From contig OX336343.1 in NCBI GenBank assembly GCA_946902875.1, forward strand, positions 4,825,754 through 4,889,753: DNA of 64,000 bases. Direction: 5' to 3'. Below, piece after piece: positions 39,966 to 50,549 of this stretch. The DNA comes from Nematopogon swammerdamellus. Its lineage: Eukaryota; Arthropoda; Insecta; Lepidoptera; Adelidae. The notes beneath the pieces were generated by a model that saw only the letters and a program-made list of their open reading frames with translations, had not been told where the DNA came from and ran no database searches. Each line of letters opens with the position of its first letter. Position 1 is the stretch's first letter. The position numbers and the translations under genes were made by a program.

Positions 39966-40292
39966 AAACCGGCCAAGTGCGAGTCGAACTCGCTCATCGA
40001 GGGTTGCGTATCGCCATGTCATGGTCAGCACCACTCACGCCATCTATGGATTAGTTAAAATGCTTCACACTCTTTTCGGGGTTTCATAGTTTCTTGTATG
40101 GGGACCCCCGTGATTTCTTTACTTTTTCTTATTTTTATTATTTCTTGTTATATCGGCCATAATAAATAACCCATATTCTGTGAAAATTTCAACGGGCTAC
40201 CTATTACGGTTCAAGAATTACAGCCCTCGGACAGACAGACAGACGGCGTAAGCTTAGTAATAGGGTCCCGTACGACGGATACGGAACCCTAA
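39966..40292 (-). repeat. 'gttccgta...cacttggccgg' repeat, reversed
   Basis: It begins ACCGGCCAAGTGCGAGTCGA and ends TACGACGGATACGGAACCCT. It is one of the more complete copies. Confidence 0.8.
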
Positions 40293-40834
40293 TAAATGAT
40301 CGCTTTTGTTATATTCTCTCTCTATCTACCGTCCATACTATACTTTCTTTGATAGTGCTCAGCCCTAAGGCTACTTAGTGTGATGGTATATAGCCTACAG
40401 TGAGCCTCAAGAACTACTATTTCCATTGGTGCAAACCGTATCTGTTCAGTGGTTCCGGAGTTTACCTCAAACATACATACATACATACATGCAGACAGAC
40501 GTTCCCTTTTATAAGAAGTAGAGATAGAGATAGATAAAAAATATATAATATGATGACGGCGGCAGCGGCTTCGTCTCACACGCGAACAAAAACACGGAAA
40601 TTTTGTAATATTACTCTCGGAGGAAAGAAGTTAATATAATGGTAATAAAATTTATTACGTTTAATTATATCTAATATAGGTTCTCTATAGGTTAAAGTAG
40701 TAAGTACTGCCAGATCCTAACTATGGAAAGTCACTAGTTCGAAGAGCCTCCGATGAGTGTTCAAAAATTAATAAAAAATAGCAGCTAAAAAGTTAAATTA
40801 AAAAATATGATACGTACGTATGCATCCCGTGTTT
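40293..40834. other. No supported gene
   Basis: Contains an (ACAT)n stretch near 40468-40492; otherwise nothing recognised. Confidence 0.4.
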
Positions 40835-41030
40835 ACACGCTGTATTCCGACAATCGGGGTAACCATAGTAATCGGTGTTGTGTGTTGCAGGTACCCCTGT
40901 AAATTACAGCACAAAACCGACCACCACGTTTAGCAAAGTACTAGTACAAGATAACCATCAAACAACAAAGTAAGGCACGAAGACTCACCTGCTGCAACGA
41001 ATACCCACCTGCTGTGTGACTCGGTGGAAG
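40835..41030 (+). repeat. 'GACAATCGGGGTAAGCAG' repeat, diverged
   Basis: It runs from CGCTGTATTCCGACAATCGG to GCTGTGTGACTCGGTGGAAG, with several changes. Confidence 0.7.
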
Positions 41031-41716
41031 TGAAATATAAATATTGCGAAAATAATATTATTACATATTATGCAAATCTATGAAACATTTTACTTGGAAT
41101 TATAGGTAGGTACGTCTCCTCAAAAAAGAAAATAATACAATAAATTAAAGTATTTGAATTCCACAGAGCAGCGATCGTCGGCCGTCTGCTTCCAGCCTGC
41201 CGCCGCACCTAGAGCGCGCGCGCGGTGTTTCTCGCTCTGTGGTTCGTTAATTATACGAAAACAACACACTTTTCAAAATTACCTACCTAAGATCAAGGAA
41301 CCGAAATAAACAAAAAATTAGTTATTTTAAAGATAACAGTACGCACGCAATTTACTGATTTAAAAAAATATGTAAGAGATTTGAAGAAATCGAAATAAAA
41401 AAAACAAATTTAAACACAAGAAAGAAAATTTGATTTCCTCCAACCGTAAAAGTAACTTGAGCGTGTGTATAACCCAAAGTAACCCTATATTGGGGTATAC
41501 ACACACTCCGGTTCAAACGGAATCATTGATTTAGTCGGCTCTCACTACTGGCACAAAGTAGGTGAGTGAATTCTCTATCCCTGGTTGCCGCTTCGACTCT
41601 TGTCAAAGGCAAATCGACGAAAAAGTCTCGTCTTTAGCTGTACTTTCGGTCGGCGTTACTAAATTATTTGCTTGGCTTTAAGTCAGCCTCTTGTCACTCT
41701 GTGCAATAAAGTATAA
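41031..41716. other. No supported gene; small inverted repeat
   Basis: A short palindromic block at 41161-41242 has CCACAGAGC/GCTCTGTGG ends around a GC-rich core. The rest is AT-rich without coding signal. Confidence 0.4.
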
Positions 41717-41943
41717 GTCAGTCAGTCAGTCAGTCAGCGTCCACTGCTGGACATACGCCTCTCCAATTTTCCTCCAGTCCTGCCGGCCTTCAGCGGTACG
41801 GAACCACTGCTTTCCGCCGACGTACTTGATGTCGTCGTCCCACCTGGCGGGTGGTCTTCCCACACTCCGTTTTTCTGTCCACGGCCGCCAGTGTAGGACA
41901 CGGTTACTCCAACGGTCGTCGTCTCTTCGGCTGACGTGCCCAG
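41717..41943 (-). mobile_element. RTE LINE 3' fragment, left half
   Basis: The reverse complement matches the RTE C-terminus (WRPWTEKRSVGRPPARWDDD) and the GTCA-repeat tail (41719-41738). It continues at 47512-47638 on the far side of the BEL/Pao insertion. Confidence 0.88.
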
Positions 41944-42253
41944 TGTTAACGACAGTAAACATAATGTTTAATTAGTGTACATATAAATGGAAAGGTGAGA
42001 ACGGAGCCCATTAAAGATTCTATTCAATGGGTTCGTAGTCTATGGGCTCTCTATGAGCAGCTCTATGGCTAGGCGGAAGGCATACCTGTATATTATCTCT
42101 TGCAACCATGTATTGGAGGAAGACGGACGTGTGTGTTTTACTTATGTAATAATCATTTGATCCTATCTTTCAATATAATTTCTTCAATCCAATTTCTATG
42201 TTCGTAATCATTTATCGAACCAGCACCCCCTACAAGTGTTAATGGTACGAACA
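41944..42253 (+). repeat. BEL/Pao 5' LTR
   Basis: 310 bp with TGTT...AACA termini. It includes an internal inverted pair around GGAGCCCAT and ATGGGCTCT. It is identical by eye to 47202-47511. Confidence 0.93.
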
Positions 42254-42987
42254 TAACGGTCCTTCGATCCTTTATATAAAAAGTGTTAGCTTCGTTGGTT
42301 GAATTCCGTGCGTTCGGTCGGACTCAGCGCGCCGCGATTCCATATATCGCGGTTGAATCGCGAGTCCGCCGCCGCCGCCGCCGCCTCCGTCGCTGCACAG
42401 TGGGTGTGCGTTTGCAGTTCGCGCGCTGCCGCCGCCCCGCTTCGGGTCGAATCGGTCAATGTCGGCTGGTTCGCCCGCCATACTTCAAGGTCACCGCTGC
42501 GACCGCCTCGCGCGGTACCGCTGGTGACATCCCCCCGCAGGCCCTCGGGCGAGCGGGGTGTACCGTGCGCGCGCGCATTGTCTTGCGCTGCGGGCCGTAG
42601 CCGCCGCCGCCCCGCCCGATGCCGTCAGTCCTCGCTTGAGCCTACCTCGGCGAGGCGCCGAGATTCGAGATCGTCGCCGCCATTTTTGCCGTTTCGCTCG
42701 TCTATACGAGCGAGCGAGAGGTGAGGTGGGAGCGAGACAGACTTCCGCTTCCGGCGCGCTCGCGCTGCCCGGCTGCTCGGCGGGCGTTCGTCGCGCGCGG
42801 AGGTTGGCAGCCCTGCTCTCCGGCGCGCTTGCGCGCTGTTCAACTTGTTCGCTGCGCGTCTCACTTCACGCCGCCGCTGTCCCCGTCCGTCAGTCTGATT
42901 GACAGCCGGCCGGCGCCGCCGTGGAGAACGTAAACAAACGCGCTTCTGTTTACGGTTGCGGGCGAGTGTGCGACGTACGACAGCGAG
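42254..42987 (+). promoter_or_regulatory. GC-rich BEL/Pao leader
   Basis: Strongly GC- and CpG-rich (for example CCGCCGCCGCCGCCGCC near 42368) in an otherwise AT-rich window. Frames are open in several registers because stops are rare, so none is called as a gene. A TATA-like TTTATATAAA is at 42269-42280. No convincing primer-binding site was recognised. Confidence 0.5.
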
Positions 42988-43095
42988 ATGGCGGAACGGG
43001 ACCTCGACGTGCAATTCGCCAAGGGGAGGCGTGCACAAGGCAAGGCAACGGTGACAAGAGTCGAGCATTACGTCGCGGAGTTAGCTGCTCGTTGA
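42988..43095 (+). pseudogene. BEL/Pao gag N-terminus, frameshifted
   Basis: ATG 42988 opens 35 codons (MAERDLDVQFAKGRRAQGKA...) to TGA 43093-43095. One extra T near 43092 appears to shift the frame. The next frame from 43094 continues naturally (EELGVRREALNAAFEKF) into the 43163 ORF. Confidence 0.65.
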
Positions 43096-44263
43096 CTCGG
43101 AAGAACTCGGAGTCCGCCGGGAGGCGCTGAATGCGGCCTTTGAGAAGTTCCAGTCGGCCCAGGTGGAGCTGTCTGCCAGGGACCCCGGCAGCGTCGAGCT
43201 GGACGGAGCGTTAGAGGAGCGGTACTACACGTGTCGTGCGCGAATTGATAGGTTGCTTCGCAAGGCAAATCGAAGTGAAAGTGTAACCAGTTCGCGTTCC
43301 GTCGACGATGAAGCTCCGGACGCGGCGCCGTCCGCTTCGGCGCCCCGAAGGCGATGCAACAAGTTGCCGCCTATTGACATTCCGGTGTTCACGGGCACGG
43401 ACATTGCGCTCTTCAAACCGTTCGCCGATTTATTTAGTGCGTTAATCGACACTGACACTGGCCTATCCAGTGTCCAAAAGCTGTTTTACTTAAAACGGTA
43501 CCTGTCGGGGGAGCCATTGGCTCTTATCGACAACTTGCCGCTCACGAACGAGTCGTATGGGGCTGCTATGGAATTACTAAATAAAAGGTATGACAACCCG
43601 TACTTGTTAGTTAACAACCACATTTCCCTTTTGTTAGATTTGTCACATCTCCAGAAGGGTACAGCAACGCAGATCCGCGACCTTGCGTCTCAAGTGAGAC
43701 AGCAAGTTAGCGCACTCAAAAACCTGCAACAGCCTGTAGACAAATGGGATGCAATTTTAGTAGCATTAATAATTAGAAAGCTAGATCCGTATACGACTCG
43801 AACGTTTCATTCCGAACGTGAAGCGAGCACAATGCCTTCCCTGACAGAATTATTGTCATTTTTAGACAAAAAGGCCACTGCCTTAGAAGTTAGTGTGCCG
43901 CATAATATTACAAATAAACATGAAAAGGGTAATTTTAAATCTGTAAATGTGGCTGGAGCTACGGCTTCCATTGCCAAATGTTTATTATGTAAACAAAATC
44001 ACAAAATGTACAATTGTGTAAAATTTCAGAGTTTGTCTCCGAGCGAGCGAACTCAATTTGTTGAAGAAAATAAAGTTTGCAAGAGCTGTCTAAATAAACA
44101 TAACGGTAAATGTAACTATCTATCAAGGTGTAAAATTTGTAAAGAGAAGCACAACGTTTTGCTTCACACTGACAGGCCCAGCCCAGTCGACCAAACTACG
44201 CTACTGTCCAACAAGGTCTCTGAGCGCACCAATGTGCTCTGCCGACTGTCAAGGTCTGGGTGA
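43094..44263 (+). pseudogene. BEL/Pao Gag (DUF1759-like) with zinc knuckles
   Basis: This is a long open frame with no ATG of its own at the start; it joins the 42988 ATG through a one-base shift. It has the Pao-type core PIDIPVFTGTDIALFKPF, FYLKRYLSGEPLALI and SLTELLSFLDKKATALE. Cys/His knuckles follow (CLLCKQNHKMYNC, VCKSCLNKH, CKICKEKHNVLLH). It ends prematurely at TGA 44261-44263. A missing base near 44240 shifts the protease into the next frame. Confidence 0.8.
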
Positions 44264-44997
44264 AGAGTGACTCCCGAGCGTTCCTCGTGCGAGCGATGCT
44301 TGACAGCGGCAGTCAAACAAATTTCATAACGACTGAGTTAGCAAAAAGGTTGAACTGTAAAACTTTCAATAGCGACTTGAATTTCCTAACTATTGGTAAC
44401 AATTCTAGGACGGTAAAAAAGGCAGTAAAAATAAATATTGAGGCGATGTCAACAAATTTTAAATTGAATTTAAATTGTTCAGTAATTGACAGCATCACCA
44501 CTGCACTTCCACAGAAACAGCTGGACCTGCACGACGTTCATATCCCGAGTGGAGTCACGTTGGCAGATCCAGTGTTCAACATTCCCGCAGAAGTGAGCCT
44601 GCTCTTATCGGCTGACGTCTTCTTTAAGGTCCTCACGGACGGTAGAATCGAGGCCGGCCGGGCAATCCTCCAAAATACCATGTTTGGATATATAATTTCA
44701 GGTAAATGTTCATCAACAAGCGCGCGTGCTTGTAACTCAGCGGTTGCCTTACACACTTCAGAAAACTTAGAGTCTCTTGTTTGTAGGGTCTGGGAATATA
44801 AAAAGGTGCCAAAAATATATAAAAATGTTTGCGAGTCAAAATCGTTAGATTCTATCAAACTAGAAAATGATAGATTTAAAGTTCAATTACCGTTTAAATT
44901 AGACAAACTAAATTTAGGTGACAGTTTTACTATCGCCAGTTCCAGATTTAATAATTTGGAACGTTGGTTTAAGAAGGATCCTGCTCTAGGAGTATAA
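44242..44997 (+). pseudogene. BEL/Pao aspartic protease domain (DUF1758-like)
   Basis: The frame carries PTVKVWVKSDSRAFLVRAML then DSGSQTNFITTELAKRL, the retropepsin-like active site region, and later FGYIISGKC and the linker ERWFKKDPALGV before a TAA. Full-length relatives continue into reverse transcriptase; here the coding stops. Confidence 0.8.
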
Positions 44998-45160
44998 ATA
45001 ATAATTCATGAATGAATAAATATTAGTCTAGAAAATGCTAAAGTCATAAGTCTGAAAAAATCCTGATCCTTCACATTAGCCATTCAATTTCATGGCACAA
45101 TAAATAAATAAATTTATTTTATTTTATTTATTTCATTAATTAAATATAAAAATAACAAAA

Positions 45161-45330
45161 TTGAAGCGCTTTATTGTTGGGAAAAATTGTACTACAAAAT
45201 TAATGATTTTGTTAAAATATTCTAAACGGATAAAAAGAAATCCGCTCAAACTCAACGCCTATGTTGCTAACAGAATAAAACAATTATCTAATTTGCTTAT
45301 GGTTTTACACACCTGGGCAATTAAAATTCC
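45161..45330 (+). pseudogene. BEL/Pao RNase H remnant
   Basis: RIKRNPLKLNAYVANRIKQL resembles the end of the Pao RNase H domain. It is isolated, with no flanking reverse transcriptase. Confidence 0.5.
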
Positions 45331-45419
45331 CAACGATATGTTTCAAGAGGTTGTGATCCTCAAATTTTGGTACCTACGGGCCAGAATAAAAAATTTATTT
45401 ATTTTATTCAAACTTCACA

Positions 45420-46990
45420 ACTTTCAAATTGCCTTTGTCCAGGCCAGAAACTAGAATTATATATATAAAATGTCAAAGATCTGAGCTTATATTTTATGTT
45501 TCATAAATTTTAAACCAAACTGCAGCAACTTGTATGTTATTTAGGTTTTTACAAGTGTTAGATTATAAAAAGTTTATAATATGATTCCTGTTGTTCCAGT
45601 AGCAGAGCTCTAATGCTCATCTTTTGATTGTGAAGTGTATACAAGGTTTCATTTTGCAGGTAATTTTTACTGTTTAGACTATGTTTTGAACATTCTGTCG
45701 ATTTGTACTTTCAGTAGAACTATGTTTCTTGAGGTCGGCGGCAGGCTGCAAGGTGTAAGTATGCCTTTTGCACAACAATTACCTATAATTTTTGTATTCA
45801 CATGTTACTGATCTTATGATAATACGACGGGAACACCTAACTCTTAATAAATGCCGGACTGGAATTGACATTACGTAGACTGTGCCAAATATATTGGATC
45901 ATAAGTGCAAATTGTGAAGTAACAAAATATTACATAAATGTGTAAAATGTTTCCGTATGAAGGCTGAACGTTCGGTGCAGCTCACGGGCACTCTGCCGAT
46001 ATGACCTGGTCAACCGAGCTCGGGCATTCAGCTGTACACCTTCAACGTAATCTAAAAGATTTTATTTTATTGTGTTTTAATATTAATTTGAAAAAGGCAA
46101 TCTTGTCATTATATTATGTGTGTCATGTCACCAACGCCATCATATATGGCAAAAACAGTATGTAGGTATTTTGCTCCTAAAGGCATTCTATTTAATTTCA
46201 TCCCGTGTTATTCCCCAGTTTTTGGTGGACTGTGGGAGGGGACGATGCTTACCGGTTCTCATCGGAGAAATGTTACTAAGATAGCACTGTTACCCATTTA
46301 TTGTTAAAGGTTAAACCTTCTATTGTTTCCTTTTATTTTTGTTTAAATCATATTCAGTTTTATATTGAATTTTTTTGCCAAATATGGCCCAAAAAAAAAA
46401 AACAAAAACAAAAAAAAAAAAAAAATAAAAAAAAAAAACCTAAATTTTTTTTCGTTATATTTTTTTTCATTTAAACTTCACAAAATTTCAAATTGCGTTT
46501 TTTCCAAGCAAAAATCAGAATTGTGTATTTATATAAAAAGTCTGAGCTACTATTTTTTGTTTTATAAGTTTCAAACCAAAAAAAAATAATAAAACAAAAT
46601 GCAGCATGCTGTATGTTAGCAAATTCAGGTTTATAAAGTGTTAGATTATACATGTTTATAATATGATTCCTGTTGTTCCAGTAGCAGAGCTCTAATGCTC
46701 ATCTTTTGATTGTGAAGTGTATACAAGGTTTCCATTTTGCATATTTGAATATTCTGTCGATTTGTACTTTTAGTAGAACTATGTTTCTTAGGGTCGCCGG
46801 CAGGCTGCAAATTGTAATTATACCTTTTGCACAAAAATATCCTATGATTTTGCCAAATTCACATGTTACTGATCTTATGATAATACGACGGGAACGCCTA
46901 ACCTTATTAAATGCCAGACTGAAATTTACATAATGTATTGGATTAAGCATAAGCGCAAATTGTGAAGTAAGAAAATTACCAACCTTTTAT
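45420..46990 (+). repeat. Two diverged copies of a BEL/Pao integrase segment
   Basis: A ~500-bp block at 45460-45960 recurs at 46520-46985, about 1,060 bp apart (shared TAATATGATTCCTGTTGTTC, AGAGCTCTAATGCTCATC, GATCTTATGATAATACGACG). The second copy encodes LRVAGRLQIVIIPFAQKYPM then ILPNSHVTDLMI, an integrase N-terminal motif. Between them (46116-46240) another integrase piece reads FNFIPCYSPVFGGLWEG. All are broken by stops. Confidence 0.75.
46388..46440 (+). repeat. Poly-A-rich tract
   Basis: About 50 bases of nearly pure A between the two integrase blocks. It may mark a template switch or internal retroposition junction. Confidence 0.6.
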
Positions 46991-47201
46991 TTTCTTTATT
47001 ACTCTAAGTTTTCTTTTTTTGCCAAACACTATGTTGTTTAGCTTTGAATATGGCCATTGTGCCCATTTTACTAAACTTATATAAAAGGTGAGACGTTTGT
47101 CTCAATAATTTGTAACTACATATTTTGCATCAATTGCAATATTTTCATTTATGGTTATCAAATTGTAAAATTTAAATTTTACCTTCCGCCGGGGCAGTTT
47201 A

Positions 47202-47511
47202 TGTTAACGACAGTAAACATAATGTTTAATTAGTGTACATATAAATGGAAAGGTGAGAACGGAGCCCATTAAAGATTCTATTCAATGGGTTCGTAGTCTA
47301 TGGGCTCTCTATGAGCAGCTCTATGGCTAGGCGGAAGGCATACCTGTATATTATCTCTTGCAACCATGTATTGGAGGAAGACGGACGTGTGTGTTTTACT
47401 TATGTAATAATCATTTGATCCTATCTTTCAATATAATTTCTTCAATCCAATTTCTATGTTCGTAATCATTTATCGAACCAGCACCCCCTACAAGTGTTAA
47501 TGGTACGAACA
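47202..47511 (+). repeat. BEL/Pao 3' LTR
   Basis: 310 bp, identical by eye to 41944-42253. It is preceded by a purine tract in CCGCCGGGGCAGTTTA. Confidence 0.93.
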
Positions 47512-47638
47512 CCCAGCCCATTGCCACTTGAGCTTAGCCACCCGGTATCCAATATCGACTACTTTGGTGCGTCGGCGGATTGCCTCGTTACGCACCATAT
47601 CACGTAGCGTTATTCCCAGCATGGCTCGCTCCATTACT
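47512..47638 (-). mobile_element. RTE LINE fragment, right half
   Basis: It continues the fragment at 41717-41943 and begins with the repeated CCCAG. Reversed, it includes GAGCCATGCTGGGAATAACG. That spans, without the 5-bp loss, the point where the RTE at 21510 is frameshifted. Confidence 0.9.
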
Positions 47639-47639
47639 T

Positions 47640-47905
47640 TAATTTAATTGTGAAACTCCTCCTTTATTTCTACTCTTTTTCCTTTTTACTTTATTCCTAA
47701 GTATAAAAGCTAGCAAGGTAGCGACTAGGGAGCCAATATGCCTACTGATGGAAGTAAATATCCAGAAACAGGGTTGTCATAAAATTGTCAACTTTTTACC
47801 TTGTTATCAAGGCATGCACTCCATTCGCAAACAGAAGATGCATAACTAAAAAAGCGAATTTGCCTTACCATCCTCGATTTATCGATGCTTACCATCGTTA
47901 ATTTA
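47640..47905. other. No supported gene
   Basis: Apparently unique AT-rich sequence. Confidence 0.4.
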
Positions 47906-47907
47906 GC

Positions 47908-48090
47908 TTTTTTTTATGGAAAGCGTGATATGTGGCGCCGAGCCACCCATAAGGTGTCTAACGACGCCCATGGACATCCCATGGTCCAGCTTAAATACGA
48001 GTAACAACGTTAAACACTGTGACTTCTTGGGAGTTGTTGGGAAAGTGCACCGATTACTCTGCTTACCCCGATTGTCGGGATACAGCGTGT
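47908..48090 (-). mobile_element. LINE 3' end joined to other repeat pieces
   Basis: TTTTTTTATGGAAAGCGTGA to TGGACATCCCATGG is the reversed LINE 3' end seen at 58440-58640. 48008-48045 (AACACTGTGACTTCTTGGGA) matches, reversed, 51190-51235. 48046-48090 is an end of the 'GACAATCGGGG' repeat. Confidence 0.65.
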
Positions 48091-48117
48091 AAATACGGGA
48101 ACATACCCACGCATCAT

Positions 48118-49130
48118 ATTTTTAACCGACTTCCAAAAAAGGAGGAGGTTCTCAATTCGTCTGTATGTTTTTTTTTTTTATTTTTTTTTTTATTTTTATT
48201 TTTTTGTATGTTTGTAACACGATTTCTCCGTCAATTGAGGGCCGATTTAGAAAATTCTTTTTTTGTTAGTTAGGTCATACTTCCGAGGTGGTCCCATTTC
48301 AATTTTATCGAAATTGGTTCAGTGGTTTTCGAAAAATCAGCATAATACTATGGTGTGTGGTTACCTTCAGCAAAACTTGTGATGTGGTCGTTTTCGGCAA
48401 TTTTCAGTTTGATAAATTAGTATGGTGTGTGGTTACCTTCAGCAAAACATTTGTGATGTGGACTTATTCAGCAATTTGCAGTCTGACACATATGGCGAAT
48501 AATTCTGTACCACTTCAATCGATTTCGATTATTCGATTTCGATTATTCTTTTTTATGTAATATTACTAAAAAGAATGAAATAAAAACTGTTTTAAAAAAT
48601 ATTAAACCGATTTCCAAAAAACAAAAAAAAAAAAAACTAAAAAGTATTAAATACCTAATATTTTGAAATTTTCTCTGTCCTGTTGAAATACATGAATCGA
48701 TATACTAGTGATACATATTCGGACCCTTGTTTCATGAATATTCTAAATTTGAAATTTTTTTATCTTTTCCGACCGGCGCTTAATTTATTATGGTACCTGG
48801 CCAGTACCTACTGTACCGAGTACCATCGAGCTGGTTTGATGATGGAGACAGAAGGTGGCCATAGGAACTCCTAAACTACACATGATAAACCCATCGTGTT
48901 TGGGCTCGTTGCATTTGTCTTCACGAGAAATTTACTTTAGACCTAAAAGATTCTCAATTCGACGGTATGTTTTCTTTTTTTGGATGTTTGTTACGCGATT
49001 ACTCCGTCAATTGTGGGCCGATTTTGAAAATTCTTTTTTTTTTTATTTGAAAGGGGATAACCCTGAGGTTTTTGAAGTGAAAACTTCTTTAGCGGCTCTT
49101 GGCACTTTTTTAGGTGGGTAAAAATGTATA
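48118..49130 (+). repeat. 'CGACTTCCAAAAAAGGAGGAGG' repeat family
   Basis: This ubiquitous insect repeat (AACCGACTTCCAAAAAAGGA, CTCCGTCAATTGAGGGCCGA) occurs at 48118-48340. A second copy is at 48945-49070 (CTCAATTCGACGGTATG, CTCCGTCAATTGTGGGCC). Low-complexity T runs cause the open frames here. Confidence 0.6.
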
Positions 49131-49240
49131 ACTCGCGACATCGCGTCAGCGTCATTTTTAAAATGAAACCTTAAGTCATTGCGTTAAGGGTTAAGTTAGA
49201 GTGGCACGGGATCTGCCGGCACTCCCGGAGTGCAACTGTT

Positions 49241-49440
49241 AAGTAGGGTTCCGTAACACGTTTATGTCTGTCCATTCTACTAAGTTCTGCAAAATGAATG
49301 TAGGGTTCCGTAACATATGCATGTCTATCCGTTCTACTAAATTTTACAATTTTCAACCAAGGTCCTCCGACGGTTATTTTATAATAAAAGTAGGCTTCCG
49401 TAACACGTTTATGTCTGTCCATTCTACTAAGTTCTGCAAC
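49241..49440 (+). repeat. Triplicated GGTTCCGTAACACG unit
   Basis: Units starting at 49243, 49302 and 49391 share TTCCGTAACACGTTTATGTC and CATTCTACTAAGTTCTGCAA, with 59- and 89-bp spacing. Confidence 0.75.
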
Positions 49441-49785
49441 ATCACCTACAACGTCCGTGATGTCAGCCCATAACACCAGTGCCATGTCAGTGCTTCCCCC
49501 TTTGATCGTGCTGACTACACTGAACTGGTCGGAAAACACAAACTATTTACATAGCCGTTTCGACCGACGTTTAATTCAGTGCGGTGGTACCAACCCGGGA
49601 AGGTTAAACCCTACCACCAAGTAAAATTACGAGGGAAGGGACTTACAGTTTTACGAGGAATCCGAACCTTGGTCAGCCTCCAACGGTCAGCGGTCACCCA
49701 TCTAAGTACTGACCGCACCCAGCGTTGCTTAAAATTCAATAGCGACAGTTGACTGTCTGCACCACTGAGCTATCGAAGCTGACGT
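49437..49785 (-). mobile_element. tRNA/5S composite SINE, most complete copy
   Basis: Reading the minus strand from 49785: a tRNA-like start (GATAGCTCAGTGGTGCAGAC), then TTAAGCAACGCTGGGTGCGG and TCAGTACTTAGATGGGTGAC. Those match the A box, intermediate element and C box of 5S rRNA genes. The SINE body, the CGGCTATGTAAATAGTTTGT segment and the tail follow. The A tail is lost at 49437. Such a head would recruit polymerase III. Confidence 0.85.
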
Positions 49786-49903
49786 GGTCCTATTTTAATT
49801 GGGTCAAGATCGGATTGGAAAGCGAGGCGGAATCGCGAGGCCGAAGGCCGAGCGATTCCGCCGAGTACATTAATAGCAAAAAATTACTAAAAAAAACTGT
49901 GAA

Positions 49904-50282
49904 ATAAAAAAAAAGTTTTAAAAAACATAAAACCGACTTCCTAAAAAAAGTAAAACTAAAAAACTATTTAAAATAAAAATATAAAAACCGCCTTCAAAAA
50001 TATATGAAATAAAAACCTAAAAAAAAAAACGAACCCTAGAGTTGAAGGCGGTGCTAAAGCAAGCAAAAATGATGCATGAAAGAAAACATGAGCGGATGAT
50101 AATATCCTTTGTGATTTGTGTAGCCTTTTTAGCACCGCCTTCAACTCTAGGGTTCGTTTTTTTTTTTAGGTTTTTATTTCATATATTTTTGAAGGCGGTT
50201 TTTATATTTTTATTTTAAATAGTTTTTTAGTTTTACTTTTTTTAGGAAGTCGGTTTTATGTTTTTTAAAACTTTTTTTTTTT
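49904..50282. repeat. Long near-perfect inverted repeat
   Basis: Arms of ~155 bp (49904-50058 and 50128-50282) are reverse complements with very few differences, separated by 69 bp. The arms carry AAACCGACTTCCTAAAAAAAG and GTTGAAGGCGGTGCTAAA. The transcript would form a long hairpin. Confidence 0.9.
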
Positions 50283-50549
50283 AAATTAAATATTAAGTAT
50301 TTAAAAAAAAAAACCCCTTAAAAACTGATGGGTACATGTTCCTTCTTAAAAAGACGCCTAAAATAGCACTTCAACACGATATACACGTAAATGAAAATAG
50401 ATAAAAAATAAACTAAATTTTAATAGAAGTTGTTTTTTCATTCAATCATTTGTCATCAATCCAAATTAATTTATTCTTAGTAACAAAAAAAACGTTGAGG
50501 TCTAAGAGGTCTAAGCTTCCGGAATAGAGATACTTCTTTGACGGATGCA

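Larger units (their letters stand above)
41944..47511 (+). mobile_element. BEL/Pao retrotransposon, recent but non-autonomous
   Basis: Two 310-bp LTRs, identical by eye (TGTTAACGACAG...GGTACGAACA), bound a 5,568-bp element. The 5-bp target duplication is CCCAG (41939-41943 and 47512-47516), the size expected for BEL/Pao. Gag and protease sequence is present with frameshifts. Reverse transcriptase is absent, and only scattered RNase H and integrase remnants remain. Insertion interrupts an RTE fragment. It must have been moved by enzymes from another element. Confidence 0.9.

Noticed and set aside
42254..42275. BEL/Pao primer-binding site in TAACGGTCCTTCGATCC
   Set aside because: It begins without the expected TGG, and I could not match it confidently to a tRNA 3' end.
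42283..43130. Several 60-147-codon frames on both strands
   Set aside because: They result from very high GC content with few stops. None has a domain except the short gag start at 42988.
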